A DNA stretch of 64,000 bases from Clostridia bacterium. Its GTDB lineage: Bacteria; Bacillota; Clostridia; Lachnospirales; Lachnospiraceae. A program made the translations under genes and the position numbers. The DNA is taken from positions 1 through 64,000 of the forward strand of contig CAJTAK010000013.1 in NCBI GenBank assembly GCA_910574255.1. Direction: 5' to 3'. The notes beneath the pieces were generated by a model. It was not told the DNA's origin and did no database searches. It saw nothing but the letters and a program-made list of their open reading frames with translations. Below, in pieces: positions 24,918 to 34,958 of the stretch. Positions within the stretch are counted from its first letter, which is position 1, and each line of letters starts with the position of its first letter.

Positions 24918-25577
24918 TCATTTCCTGTGGTTTTCACTATATAATCCCTGTTCCCGAATATAGGCTTCCACTGCTTCCGGCACATAATAGCGGATGCTCC
25001 TCCCGCTGCGCACCCGTTCCCGAAGCATATTGGAGGAAATATCAATATTAGGTGTTTCCAAAGGCTCAATCACAGCGCCATAATCCCGTTTTAAACGTTC
25101 CATATGCTCCCCTAAGACCTCAATCTCCATCCGGTCTCTTGCAGCTGCCAGAATCCGGCAGCATCTGCAGATTCGTCCCGGTTCCATCCAAGTATGGAAC
25201 AGAACCAAAGAATCCGCCCCCAGAATAAAGTAAAAATCTGTATCCGGATGCTTCTTCGTGAGAAATTCCAGTGTCTCATAAGTATAATGGTAATCCTGGG
25301 GCGTCTTTTCAAAATCAGACACCTTAAGATGCGGATTGCCGGCAGATGCCAGCTCCGCCATATGGGTGCGCTGCTCCATGGTTGCATGTACCTGTCCCGG
25401 TTTGTGGGGCGGATTGCCATTGGGCATGATAAGAACATAATCAAGGCCAAAGGACGCAAAGGCTTCTTCTGCCAGAATCAGATGGCCTGTGTGAATGGGA
25501 TCAAAGGTTCCTCCCAGAATGCCTACTTTTTTTCTTTTCCCCCCATTATTGGGGCAGTTCGATCCGCTTTTTGTCAT
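24918..25577 (-). CDS. nadD: Nicotinate-nucleotide adenylyltransferase NadD, 219 aa
   Basis: Nucleotidyltransferase fold with GGTFDPIHTGHLILAEEAF (the HxGH site), GADSLVLFHTW in the middle, and ISSNMLRERVRSGRSIRYYV at the C-terminus (ISSTxxR-like, with Asn instead of Thr). Converts nicotinate mononucleotide to deamido-NAD. The ATG at 25577 lies inside the end of yhbY, so the genes overlap by 32 bases. The 17-residue N-terminal extension before the first strand is longer than usual, but no later start is available. Confidence 0.93.
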   Translation of the reverse strand: MTKSGSNCPNNGGKRKKVGILGGTFDPIHTGHLILAEEAFASFGLDYVLIMPNGNPPHKPGQVHATMEQRTHMAELASAGNPHLKVSDFEKTPQDYHYTYETLEFLTKKHPDTDFYFILGADSLVLFHTWMEPGRICRCCRILAAARDRMEIEVLGEHMERLKRDYGAVIEPLETPNIDISSNMLRERVRSGRSIRYYVPEAVEAYIREQGLYSENHRK

Positions 25578-25839
25578 CCTTGCCCTCTTTATAGAGTACG
25601 ATTTTTTTTCCGATTACCTGTACGACCTGTGAATGGGTGCGTTCCGCCAGCATCTGGGCAATGACCCTGGGATCATCCGCACAGTTTTGCAGAACGCTTA
25701 TTTTAATCAGTTCCCGTGCAGCCAAAGCCTCGCTGATGGCGGTGCAAAGCTCCGGCGTTACAGAAGCCTTGCCTATCTGAAAAATGGGATCCATCGTCAT
25801 AGCCAGGCTTTTTAAATAGGCTCGTTGTTTGCTTGTCAT
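25546..25839 (-). CDS. yhbY: YhbY CRM-domain RNA-binding protein, 97 aa
   Basis: Single CRM domain: MTSKQRAYLKSLAMTMDPIF, then IGKASVT and the RNA-binding KISVLQNCADDP, ending VIGKKIVLYKEGK. Associated with pre-50S ribosomes in other bacteria. The start at 25839 follows AGGAGGA at about nine bases; an earlier ATG (25869) would overlap obgE and is less likely. 13 bases after obgE. Confidence 0.92.
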   Translation of the reverse strand: MTSKQRAYLKSLAMTMDPIFQIGKASVTPELCTAISEALAARELIKISVLQNCADDPRVIAQMLAERTHSQVVQVIGKKIVLYKEGKDDKKRIELPQ

Positions 25840-25852
25840 TTCAAAAATCCTC

Positions 25853-27160
<1,308 letters not shown>

Positions 27161-27222
27161 TCATAAAAACAAATATTGCACAAGGAAGCTTCATAAGAAA
27201 TCTTCTCATATGCCATATTAGT

Positions 27223-27256
27223 AAAAGAGACTTCAAATCTACCGACTTGAAGCCTC
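27223..27256 (-). terminator. Terminator after rpmA
   Basis: On the minus strand GAGGCTTCAAGTC pairs with GATTTGAAGTCTC (13 positions, wobbles included) around a short loop and is followed by TTTTACT, 8 bases after the rpmA stop. Confidence 0.7.
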
Positions 27257-27263
27257 ATCACAC

Positions 27264-27551
27264 TTATTCTGCTGCTACCGGAACGATAGAAACCTGTTTC
27301 TTATCTCTTCCTTTTCTTTCAAAACGAACAATACCGTCTGTCAAAGCAAACAATGTATCGTCTCCTCCCCGGCCTACATTTACACCAGGGTGAATCTTGG
27401 TTCCGCGTTGTCTGTAAAGAATGTTACCAGCCTTTACGAACTGTCCGTCTGCTCTCTTTGCGCCTAACCGCTTTGACTCGGAATCTCTTCCGTTCTTGGT
27501 AGAACCAACACCCTTCTTATGTGCGAACAATTGAAGGTTCATCTGCAACAT
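27264..27551 (-). CDS. rpmA: Ribosomal protein bL27 with Prp-cleaved leader, 95 aa
   Basis: Classical bL27 ([38 protein letters not shown]). It starts [14 protein letters not shown]: in Firmicutes an N-terminal extension ending in ...LQLFAHKKG is removed by the protease Prp before assembly, exposing the tail that reaches the peptidyl-transferase centre. The prp gene lies 4 bases upstream. Confidence 0.97.
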   Translation of the reverse strand: MLQMNLQLFAHKKGVGSTKNGRDSESKRLGAKRADGQFVKAGNILYRQRGTKIHPGVNVGRGGDDTLFALTDGIVRFERKGRDKKQVSIVPVAAE

Positions 27552-27555
27552 AGTC

Positions 27556-27876
27556 TTACACCTCCTTAAAGATCAATCTGATATATTGCTTTCCATAGTT
27601 ATTCTGAATGTCTGTTAAGCCAAGCACCATGGAATCCATCAAAAGCGCCGCCTGTGAAGACAGGGGGCCTTCAAACTGGCAGATAAGAAATCCGTTCTTC
27701 TCTTCTGCCGAAAGTCTGTCCTCGGTAAATGTCTCAATAGAATTTACCGTATTCACCGTCAGAGCGCTGACTGCTGCACAGATGATATCAAACCCTTTCT
27801 GGGCATAGCCTGCATGTCCCTCCACGGAAAACCGATTATACTGACTGGAATCCTTATATATGGTTACTGTAATCAT
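27556..27876 (-). CDS. prp: Prp, cysteine protease processing bL27, 106 aa
   Basis: Ribosomal-processing cysteine protease (formerly YsxB). The catalytic His lies in [11 protein letters not shown] and the catalytic Cys in [12 protein letters not shown], the spacing seen in the family. Encoded between the genes for bL21 and bL27, 6 and 4 bases away, the standard Firmicutes arrangement. Cleaves the LQLF/A site at the bL27 N-terminus. Confidence 0.95.
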   Translation of the reverse strand: MITVTIYKDSSQYNRFSVEGHAGYAQKGFDIICAAVSALTVNTVNSIETFTEDRLSAEEKNGFLICQFEGPLSSQAALLMDSMVLGLTDIQNNYGKQYIRLIFKEV

Positions 27877-27882
27877 AACAAC

Positions 27883-28245
27883 TTATTCTGCGGCTTCTGT
27901 CTCAGCTTCTGCAGCAGCCTTCTTTGCACGCGGCTTCCTCACAGAGATCTTCTCAATCTTCAATTCTGTGTACTGCTGTCTGTGGCCGTTCTTTTTGTGA
28001 TATCCGCTTTTTCTCTTGTACTTGTAAACGATGACCTTCTTGCCTTTTCCGTCACCGACTACAGATGCGGTAACAGTTGCTCCCGTCACGGTGGGGGTTC
28101 CAACTGTCATAGTGTCTCCGCCCACTGCCAGAACCTGATCAAACTTATAAGTCGAACCAGCCTCCACGCCGAGCTTCTCCACTCTGATAACGTCGCCCTC
28201 AGATACTTTGTACTGTTTACCACCTGTTGCAATAATTGCGTACAT
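27883..28245 (-). CDS. rplU: Ribosomal protein bL21, 120 aa
   Basis: [18 protein letters not shown] is the canonical bL21 start, with [20 protein letters not shown] in the conserved middle. After the usual end (...LKIEKISV) there is an Ala/Glu/Lys-rich tail ([17 protein letters not shown]) of about 20 residues. AGGAGGTG lies six bases before the ATG at 28245; the longer in-frame start at 28314 lies inside the leader RNA and is rejected. First gene of rplU-prp-rpmA. Confidence 0.96.
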   Translation of the reverse strand: MYAIIATGGKQYKVSEGDVIRVEKLGVEAGSTYKFDQVLAVGGDTMTVGTPTVTGATVTASVVGDGKGKKVIVYKYKRKSGYHKKNGHRQQYTELKIEKISVRKPRAKKAAAEAETEAAE

Positions 28246-28340
28246 ATGGCACCTCCTATTATCATTACTCGCCAGCTTCGGTGATATACTTTTCTTTTGC
28301 ATAAAAAAGCACATACTTTTACCCCACTGTGCGGCATCCG
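28246..28340 (-). promoter_or_regulatory. rplU 5' leader, probable L21 leader RNA
   Basis: About 95 bases between the predicted start of transcription and the rplU ATG. The 3' part reads CCGAAGCTGGCGAGT, then ATAGGAGGTGCC, which resembles the conserved end of the L21 autoregulatory leader of Firmicutes. GTGCTTTTTTATGCAAAAG upstream can form a small hairpin. Role inferred from position and this resemblance. Confidence 0.5.
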
Positions 28341-28344
28341 TATC

Positions 28345-28373
28345 AGGATAGCATGGATGGATGAAATTGTCAA
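28345..28373 (-). promoter_or_regulatory. rplU promoter
   Basis: Minus strand: TTGACA at 28368-28373, a 17-bp spacer, TATCCT at 28345-28350. The -35 is a perfect consensus. Located just after the deoC terminator, so it is the natural promoter of rplU-prp-rpmA. Confidence 0.75.
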
Positions 28374-28397
28374 GATTTTTTTCAATTTAGTATCGTT

Positions 28398-28437
28398 AAA
28401 AAGGTTCCCAATGAAAAATCATTGGAACCCTTTTTTC
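28398..28437 (-). terminator. Strong intrinsic terminator after deoC
   Basis: On the minus strand GGGTTCCAATGA pairs with TCATTGGGAACC (one bulge) around a four-T loop and is followed by TTTTT. It lies 27 bases after the deoC stop. On the plus strand the same hairpin is followed by TTTTTTCTT, so it can work both ways. Confidence 0.8.
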
Positions 28438-28463
28438 TTAGAGACTGTTAAAGTATCAATCCT

Positions 28464-29132
28464 TTACAGCTCTTCCACAATCTTCACACCGGCACTGACA
28501 CCAAGCCGGCTCGCCCCTGCTTCAATCATGTCCAATGCATCCTCCAGGGTCCTTATACCTCCGGAAGCCTTTACACCCATGTCCTCACCTACTGTCCGTC
28601 TCATCAGCGCCACATCCGCAGCCGTAGCTCCGCCGACAGAAAAGCCTGTAGAAGTTTTAACAAAATCAGCTCCCGTTTCTTTGGATATTTCACAGGCTTT
28701 TACTTTCTCTTTATCTGTCAAAAGGCAGGTTTCAAGAATTACCTTTAGCTTTGCTTTGCCTTTAGCTGCATTTACAGCTGCGATATCCTCCTTCACGGCA
28801 TCCCAATCGCCACTCTTAACCGCACCTATATTAAGAACCATATCAATTTCTTTTGCGCCTGCGGCAACCGCATCCCTTGTCTCACGAACCTTTGCGGAGG
28901 TCAGCATTGCTCCCAAAGGGAAGCCAACAACACAGCAGGGTGAAATATCCGTCCCTTCCAGTTCCTTTGCAGCAAGTGCAATCCAATAAGAATTCACGCA
29001 GACAGATGCAAAATGATATTGTTTTGCCTCCCGGCAAATTTCAAGAATCTGCTCCTTTGACGCATTTGCCTTTAAAAGTGTGTGATCCATATATGCTGCA
29101 AGGGATTCCTTTGTAAATGATGTTTTGTCCAT
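28464..29132 (-). CDS. deoC: Deoxyribose-phosphate aldolase DeoC, 222 aa
   Basis: Class I aldolase barrel: [11 protein letters not shown] at the start, [11 protein letters not shown] (active-site Asp), Schiff-base Lys in DFVKTSTGF, second Lys in [10 protein letters not shown]. Splits 2-deoxyribose-5-phosphate into glyceraldehyde-3-phosphate and acetaldehyde. It is last in a minus-strand group with PTS genes IIC-IIB-IIA, separated from IIA by the structured leader element E3 whose tail (AAAAAGGAG) is its ribosome-binding site. The link suggests that the PTS sugar may feed deoxyribose-phosphate metabolism, but the two could simply be adjacent. Confidence 0.95.
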   Translation of the reverse strand: MDKTSFTKESLAAYMDHTLLKANASKEQILEICREAKQYHFASVCVNSYWIALAAKELEGTDISPCCVVGFPLGAMLTSAKVRETRDAVAAGAKEIDMVLNIGAVKSGDWDAVKEDIAAVNAAKGKAKLKVILETCLLTDKEKVKACEISKETGADFVKTSTGFSVGGATAADVALMRRTVGEDMGVKASGGIRTLEDALDMIEAGASRLGVSAGVKIVEEL

Positions 29133-29143
29133 GTGATTTTTTT

Positions 29144-29320
29144 CTCCTTTTTAAGTTGCTACGCAATGGTACTAAAGGGTAAAGTTACTTCAGCGCACAC
29201 CTATGAGAGAAACTTTCATTCGAAAGTGCACTCATGAAAATTCCTCTCGTGCGCTTTCGCAACTTTACCGTCCGGCAGAAAGTATTTCTTTTAAACACTT
29301 GACGTTTCTTAGCCGGACTT
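29144..29320 (-). repeat. Structured leader element, full deoC copy (E3)
   Basis: Minus strand. A 5' hairpin is closed by GTCCGGC / GCCGGAC with inner arms AAGTGTTT / AAATACTT. Then comes a long hairpin: GGTAAAGTT / AACTTTACC, AGCGCAC / GTGCGCT, GAGAGGAATTTTC / GAAAGTTTCTCTC. The 3' end is CTTTAGTACC, then GCAACTTAAAAAGGAG. It begins right after the IIA stop codon and ends in the deoC ribosome-binding site. About 75-80% identical by eye to E4. Confidence 0.8.
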
Positions 29321-29323
29321 CTA

Positions 29324-29776
29324 TTATTTAACAAATTCCTCATAAAGCTCCTGGGAGGAATTCATATTCACACAGCTTTGAATCCTGCTGTCATCATTCA
29401 AAAGCTCCGCTAATTGGGCCAGCACATCCAGGTGGCTGTTGGAATCCTCGGCCGCCAAAGCAATAATCAGCCGAACCGTATCCTTCTTGTTGGGGAAGGA
29501 TATGGGATGGCGAAACAGCGTAAGGGCCAGCTGCTTCTTAATCACGCCGTCCTCCGGCCTGGAATGGGCAAGGGCCACATCCGGACACAATACATAGTAA
29601 GCACCATGCTTTTTTGTTGTGTCGATAATGGTCCTGGGATACTGCTCGGTAATATATCCCTGCTCCAGAAGGGTCTGCATGGAGATATAAATAGCTTTTT
29701 CCCAGTCACAGTCTTCCTCAATAATACGAACGTTTTCGAGCTTTAACATTTCAGTTATCATATCAATACGTCCCAT
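29324..29776 (-). CDS. PTS EIIA, mannitol/fructose/ascorbate type, 150 aa
   Basis: PTS_EIIA_2 fold; the phosphorylated His is His71 in DVALAHSRPEDGV. Takes phosphate from HPr and passes it to the IIB protein encoded just upstream. The start is uncertain: the ATG at 29776 directly abuts the IIB stop, while an ATG at 29761 gives MITEMLKLENV, a more usual beginning; neither has a strong ribosome-binding site. Followed by element E3 and deoC. Confidence 0.88.
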   Translation of the reverse strand: MGRIDMITEMLKLENVRIIEEDCDWEKAIYISMQTLLEQGYITEQYPRTIIDTTKKHGAYYVLCPDVALAHSRPEDGVIKKQLALTLFRHPISFPNKKDTVRLIIALAAEDSNSHLDVLAQLAELLNDDSRIQSCVNMNSSQELYEEFVK

Positions 29777-30058
29777 CTAGCTGTTTAAATAAGCCTTAAT
29801 TTTCGTTTCTACTTCTTCGTAATCCGTCAGATGCTCCAAGGGAATCGCATCCCCTGCACGAGAACACTCTTCATAGATATCCGCAGAGCAGACAAAGAGA
29901 TCCGCTGCGCCGGGAACCGCATCATAGGTTCCGGCATGATCTACCAGTACATCCTCCATGCCAAGGCTCTCCATTACCTTCTTTACATTCATAGCTACCA
30001 GGAAAGAGGAACCCATTCCGGTCATACAGCAGCATAAGATTCGATTGATTTCTTTCAT
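29777..30058 (-). CDS. PTS EIIB, ascorbate/lactose-like, 93 aa
   Basis: Small cytoplasmic IIB protein with the P-loop CCCMTGMGSSF; by alignment with UlaB-type proteins Cys11 is the phosphorylated residue. AAGGAG lies before the ATG at 30058 (MKEINRIL), preferred over an earlier start at 30085. Carries phosphate from IIA to the sugar bound by the IIC membrane protein. It sits between IIC and IIA in the same operon. Confidence 0.9.
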   Translation of the reverse strand: MKEINRILCCCMTGMGSSFLVAMNVKKVMESLGMEDVLVDHAGTYDAVPGAADLFVCSADIYEECSRAGDAIPLEHLTDYEEVETKIKAYLNS

Positions 30059-30098
30059 TATATAACTCCTTTCCGTCCGCAGCATGCGGACATTTCAT

Positions 30099-31490
30099 TT
30101 AAGCTTCCTCAGTAAAGCCAGGTTTGTTCTTAGTAAGTACACTGTAGATAATTGGCGCAAGGAATACCAGGACAGACGCAGCCAGGAATCCGGTACTTCC
30201 TATGGTGCCGCCGACCTGTGTATTAAACATACCAACTACCGTAGCGTCCGCACCGCCAAAGGTAGTTCCTTCTACATTTACACCGCCAAACTTAATAAGC
30301 AGGGCCGGGAACAGGGCAATGATAAATCCTGTAAGCAGAGAGCTGATGATTACACCTCTAAGGCCGCCTTCCTTATTGGCTACACAGCCTACGGTTGCAC
30401 CATAGAAGAACGCTGTGAACAGAGATGGAAGAATCAACGGAAGCTCCAGGGCTGTTCCGGCCAATGCCAACTGAAGGAAGAATGCCAGCACGCCGCCGAT
30501 AGCCGCACACAGAAAGCCGATCAATACGGAGTTGGGCTGGTAGGGATACAGAATCGGAATATCAAGAGCAGGAACCGCATTTTTGATAAACTTCTCCGCA
30601 ACACCTTTGAAAGCGGGAACAAGTTCCGCTACAATCATACGCACACCGGATTGGATAACATAGATAGATACCGCAAACTGTACACCATAAGTAATAGAGA
30701 AAATGATAAAATTGGTTCCTCCAAAAGTTGCCGCTGCCAGCTCCGGCTGCTGAACCATACAGAGAACGGAAATTAAAATGTAAACCAGTGTCATTGCCAG
30801 AGAAAGTGAAATAGTCAGGTCACGAAGCACATTCAGAGACTTGGACATATTAATCTTCTCTGCGTCTTTGTCTTTATTGCCGGTAACCTTCGCAATCAAT
30901 CCGCCAATCCAATAATATACAATTCCTGAGTGACCAACGGCCAGATCCTTTACACCTGTAACCTTACATACGGATTTGTAAATCAGGGCCGGGAACACCG
31001 CCATATAAGTTCCGGTAATCAGGCCGCCGCAGATAAGCACCTGCCAGATGGGGAATCCAAGAGCGCCCAAAGAAATGGCACATACGGTAGAAATCCACAT
31101 AATTTCATGACCTGTCAGATAGATAAACTTGAATTTGGAAAATCGGGCTAATACAAGGTTTACTACTAATGCGATTGCCATAATGCCGGACAGGGCCGTT
31201 CCGAACTGTGCAGAAGCCACGGCGAAGCAAGACTCATTTACAGGAAGGGTACCGGTAAATCCGAAGATTCCCTGCATCATGTCACTCATTGGAGTAACAG
31301 CACCGATAACAATGGTGGAACCGCAACTGATAAGTGTAAATCCTACAATTGTCTTAACAGTGCCGCGAAGCAGGTCATTCCATTTTTTCTTCTGAATAAG
31401 CAAACCAATGAGCACAATCAATGCAATCAGAATGGTGGGATTTGAAATAAACTGTACAATAAATCCCAAAATTGCCTCAATAACAAACAT
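30099..31490 (-). CDS. PTS EIIC, UlaA/SgaT family, 463 aa
   Basis: Polytopic sugar transporter with about eleven spans and the UlaA-family pattern (GFIVQFISNPTILIALIVLI at the start, TGHEIMWISTV, GGTNFIIFSITYGVQFAVSI). This family imports L-ascorbate in enterobacteria, but relatives handle other sugars or sugar acids, so the substrate is open. First gene of IIC-IIB-IIA. AAGGAGAGAAAG precedes the ATG. A regulator with PTS-responsive domains lies upstream on the same strand. Confidence 0.9.
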   Translation of the reverse strand: MFVIEAILGFIVQFISNPTILIALIVLIGLLIQKKKWNDLLRGTVKTIVGFTLISCGSTIVIGAVTPMSDMMQGIFGFTGTLPVNESCFAVASAQFGTALSGIMAIALVVNLVLARFSKFKFIYLTGHEIMWISTVCAISLGALGFPIWQVLICGGLITGTYMAVFPALIYKSVCKVTGVKDLAVGHSGIVYYWIGGLIAKVTGNKDKDAEKINMSKSLNVLRDLTISLSLAMTLVYILISVLCMVQQPELAAATFGGTNFIIFSITYGVQFAVSIYVIQSGVRMIVAELVPAFKGVAEKFIKNAVPALDIPILYPYQPNSVLIGFLCAAIGGVLAFFLQLALAGTALELPLILPSLFTAFFYGATVGCVANKEGGLRGVIISSLLTGFIIALFPALLIKFGGVNVEGTTFGGADATVVGMFNTQVGGTIGSTGFLAASVLVFLAPIIYSVLTKNKPGFTEEA

Positions 31491-31680
31491 AACTTTCTCT
31501 CCTTTTCTTTTGCTGCGATCAGCCTTAAGTAAAAATAATACGCAAAACTTATAAAGGCTGAGTAAAAACAGTTACCCTTTTGATCAACAAGCTTCTTGAT
31601 AAGGCAACTATACACAAAAAACAAAAAAAGAAAAAGCCCAACTTTATTCACAATTTACAGTGCAGAAAAATGTACCCAAC

Positions 31681-33717
31681 TTAGATATTCGTGAATTTGC
31701 TCAAAGCAAAAAGAACATCCTCCTCACACTCTGCCGTCAGAAGCTCCCTTTGCATAGAGGGATTTCCACTCAACTCCATAATATCCTGCAAAATATGTAA
31801 ATGATCCTGGTTGTTAGGCGTTGCCAAGACAAAAAGAAAATGAATGGACGACTTTCCCATAATATTCAGGCCTTCCTGAAAAATGGTAAGTGTCATTCCA
31901 AGGGCATCCACACCATTCTCCGCATGGGCATGAGCAATGGCCATCTCATCATTGATGACAAACCAAGGGCCATTATCATGAGCCATGGAGATCATGGCAT
32001 CAATATATTCTTCTCGGATGCATTCCTGCTCAAGAAGAGGAAGGGCCGCATCTCTTACCGCCCTTTCCCAATTTCCATAAGTATGCGATACAATCATAAC
32101 CCCGCATTTAGCAAGAATATCATGAAGCGTCATATATTTTTGCTCGGGAATTGTAACAAGGGCGCCGCCGGAATTCAAATAGCTGCTCAAATCCTGGCAT
32201 ATTATTTGATAGGTTTCCTCGTCCACATGACTGCGCACAATCTTTAGCAATGCCTTAACCTGTTGATTATCAGATTTTGAACTGATATTCAGCAGCATCA
32301 TCATAGATACAATGCTTGCCTTATCTTCCTGAGTCAAAATAGGATGGACAAGAATCAGAGGGAAAATACAATCAAAATGGACAGTGGAGATCACAAAATC
32401 AATCTGCTTAGCAGCAGTGTATTTGCTGATATCCTGAGGACGTACCATATCAACTACTTCAATGTTATCAAACTGCTGCTCAATTTCACTTTTCAACAGC
32501 AAAGAACTTGTAGTAATATTCGGACAGGTAATAAGTACCCTTGCCTTGGATGTCTCCTTTTTGACTTTATGCATATAAACACCAAAATGAATGGTCAAAT
32601 AAGAAATTTCATTTTCATCCAAAAGATAGGGCAGTTCTTCTTTTAAAACCTCACAGCTTACCTTTGTCATCCGATAGAGCTCCCCATAATCCTCTTGTAT
32701 TTCTTTGAAGAGAGGGTTATTGTTCGGCACCAGATAGCAATAATTAAAATAAGAAAGCTTCATATGAAGATAAAGGGATGCCGTCAATTCATCCCGGCGT
32801 TCAAAATCTACACAAGCAACCCGTTCAAAGGTCTTTACCAGCTTTTCCGCACAATCTTGAAGTTTGAGTTCTTCTTTGGGATTTTCATGCATGTAAAGCC
32901 GATTATTCCCATAACCCAACAGGCAAATGGCAAGGTATAACTTTTCATGCATTTTAATTTCCTGAAAAAAATGATCCACCAGTTGAAATTCCCGGGTTCC
33001 TCTTACATATTCAATATCTAAAAGCTGAATCTGATAAACTGCAGGTGTATTTTGTACCACCAAAATCAAATAAACCAGTTCAAGCATATTCTCTTCTTCC
33101 AAATTAAGATTCAATTCTTTTGTAATCTCTTTCAAAATATGCAGATAAGAATCCACAATCCCTGTTTCAAACAGATTTAACTCCGATGAACCAAGCAAAT
33201 CCAGAATCTCCGTAACATAAAGCAAAAAGACGGAGCGCTGACGGAACACATCGCCATTTACATGATACCCTTTCTTTTTTGTATTTACTAAAGAAAGCTG
33301 ATAACCGGATAAAATCTTTTTTGCTTCGGCCAGATCATAGAGAACGGCATTTCTGGACACACCGAACTCTGCAATCAGCGACTCAAGACGCACCTCTTTT
33401 TGAGAACAGATAGAAGCACAAATAATATAAGCAATGCGATGACTTTTTTCAAAGGAACGTCCGGCTGTTCTTAGATATTCTTTCAGTAATTGTTTCTGTT
33501 TTGGCGTAAGCAGATACATACCGTCTTCTTTGTCCGGAGAACCGGCTTTCAAAAGCTTCAAAAGATGCCGGATATGGTTTAAATCATAATATACGCTGCG
33601 CTTTGAAGTTCCGGACCCATGAATAATTTGTTCAATATTCGAAGAACTTGTTTCCTCCAAAAGAAATTTTAATACCTTCCGTGTGCTTTTTGTTAATGAT
33701 ACTTCAAATTGATTCAC
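31681..33717 (-). CDS. PRD-containing PTS-responsive transcription regulator, 678 aa
   Basis: BglG/MtlR-type activator. An N-terminal helix-turn-helix (TSSSNIEQIIHGSGTSKRSV) and a second HTH (SICSQKEVRLESLIAEF) are followed by two PRD modules in the middle. An EIIB-like domain (ARVLITCPNITTSSLLL) follows near residue 390, with Ser-Ser after CPN. A C-terminal EIIA-like domain has a His in EMAIAHAHAENGV. Phosphorylation by PTS proteins sets its activity. The start is GTG overlapping the rng stop (GTGA). It lies 190 bp upstream of the IIC gene and is the obvious regulator of that operon. Confidence 0.88.
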   Translation of the reverse strand: MNQFEVSLTKSTRKVLKFLLEETSSSNIEQIIHGSGTSKRSVYYDLNHIRHLLKLLKAGSPDKEDGMYLLTPKQKQLLKEYLRTAGRSFEKSHRIAYIICASICSQKEVRLESLIAEFGVSRNAVLYDLAEAKKILSGYQLSLVNTKKKGYHVNGDVFRQRSVFLLYVTEILDLLGSSELNLFETGIVDSYLHILKEITKELNLNLEEENMLELVYLILVVQNTPAVYQIQLLDIEYVRGTREFQLVDHFFQEIKMHEKLYLAICLLGYGNNRLYMHENPKEELKLQDCAEKLVKTFERVACVDFERRDELTASLYLHMKLSYFNYCYLVPNNNPLFKEIQEDYGELYRMTKVSCEVLKEELPYLLDENEISYLTIHFGVYMHKVKKETSKARVLITCPNITTSSLLLKSEIEQQFDNIEVVDMVRPQDISKYTAAKQIDFVISTVHFDCIFPLILVHPILTQEDKASIVSMMMLLNISSKSDNQQVKALLKIVRSHVDEETYQIICQDLSSYLNSGGALVTIPEQKYMTLHDILAKCGVMIVSHTYGNWERAVRDAALPLLEQECIREEYIDAMISMAHDNGPWFVINDEMAIAHAHAENGVDALGMTLTIFQEGLNIMGKSSIHFLFVLATPNNQDHLHILQDIMELSGNPSMQRELLTAECEEDVLFALSKFTNI

Positions 33718-34913
33718 TCTTCTACCTGCTCTTTCAGTGTCTTGCGTACCTTTTTACGGGTAAGCTCCACAAGTCCTAAAGGCGTCATATCAACCAAAAC
33801 GGTTTTTATGGGATCCTTTTTTATCTCATTGTCCAAAAACTCCATCAGCTTTTTGCGATCCTCATCTTCTTCCATATCAATAAAATCTACAACAATAATC
33901 CCTGACAGATTCCGTAACCGCAGCTGCCTTGCAATCTCTCCTGCCGCTTCCATATTAATTCGAAGAAAGGTATCTCGAATTTTTTTATGCCCATCATATT
34001 TCCCGGTATTTACATCAATTACAGTTAAAGCCTCTGTGGGCTGAATAACCAGATAAGCACCGGATTTCAGCCAAACCCGTTCCTGAAGGGCAGACTTAAA
34101 AGCTGTGGTGATTCCATATAAACGATTCAGAGAGGGACGCTCCTCCTGGTAAAAATGAAGCTTCTCCTGATCCTCCGGCTGATATTCCGAAAGATACAGG
34201 GAAAGGGTTTCATAAATCTTCCAATCATCCGTTACAATCTCCAGCAATTGTTCCTTATGAATATTACGAATTGCTGCGGCATAGGCGGGAGGTTCCTGAT
34301 AAACTTGTGAGAAACAGCTTTGATGCTTTCCCATGGTTAAAACTCTATGGCAGCTTTTGCTTAGACGCTCAAATTCTTCCTCAAGCACTTCTTTTGAAGC
34401 CCGGGCCGCATTGGTTCTCACGATGACACCGAATTCTCCGGTAAGAAAAGGCTCCGCAATCTTCCGAAGACGCTCCTTTTCCTCCAAAGAAAGCTTTGAG
34501 GAAAGACCAAGCTGCTTTTTTCCTGTGGTAAGCACCAGATACTTTCCCGGAAAATTGAGATTGCAGGTCACGGTAGGCGCTTTGGTTTTCACCGCTTCTC
34601 TGCTTACCTGCACCAGAAGCTCATCTCCGGGAGACAGCTTACTCCCTTTTTTCTCTTTAATATAGATAGGTTCTTCCTTTTCCCGAAGAGAATAATAGCA
34701 GAGAATACCGCCCTCAATCTCAATAAAAGCCGCTTCAATATTCTTCACAATATTTTTTACCTTGCCAATGTAGATACTCCCAAGAAGCTGTTCTTCATCC
34801 ATTCCAAAGCAGGATAATTCCGTTGCTTTTCCGTCTTCGTAAAAGGCAGAAAGAACCTTTCCCCTATCCTGTTCTTTCTGCCTCGTAATAATGAGTTTTC
34901 CGTTTTTTTCCAT
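33714..34913 (-). CDS. rng: Ribonuclease E/G family protein, 399 aa
   Basis: An N-terminal S1-like RNA-binding region (GSIYIGKVKNIVKNIEAAFI) is followed by the RNase E/G catalytic domain with metal-binding Asp residues in LTVIDVNTGKY and VVDFIDMEEDED. The length suits the short RNase G forms without the large C-terminal scaffold. In Firmicutes it normally sits directly before rplU; here the regulator, PTS and deoC genes separate them. It overlaps the regulator start by 4 bases. Confidence 0.92.
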   Translation of the reverse strand: MEKNGKLIITRQKEQDRGKVLSAFYEDGKATELSCFGMDEEQLLGSIYIGKVKNIVKNIEAAFIEIEGGILCYYSLREKEEPIYIKEKKGSKLSPGDELLVQVSREAVKTKAPTVTCNLNFPGKYLVLTTGKKQLGLSSKLSLEEKERLRKIAEPFLTGEFGVIVRTNAARASKEVLEEEFERLSKSCHRVLTMGKHQSCFSQVYQEPPAYAAAIRNIHKEQLLEIVTDDWKIYETLSLYLSEYQPEDQEKLHFYQEERPSLNRLYGITTAFKSALQERVWLKSGAYLVIQPTEALTVIDVNTGKYDGHKKIRDTFLRINMEAAGEIARQLRLRNLSGIIVVDFIDMEEDEDRKKLMEFLDNEIKKDPIKTVLVDMTPLGLVELTRKKVRKTLKEQVEE

Positions 34914-34958
34914 TACATTGCTCCATAGATGTCAAAATCTGAATCCAAACAATTCATG

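Noticed and set aside
30084-30776. 230-codon plus-strand frame opposite the PTS IIC gene
   Set aside because: Antisense shadow; composition is dominated by Cys, Lys, Tyr and Ser without any motif.
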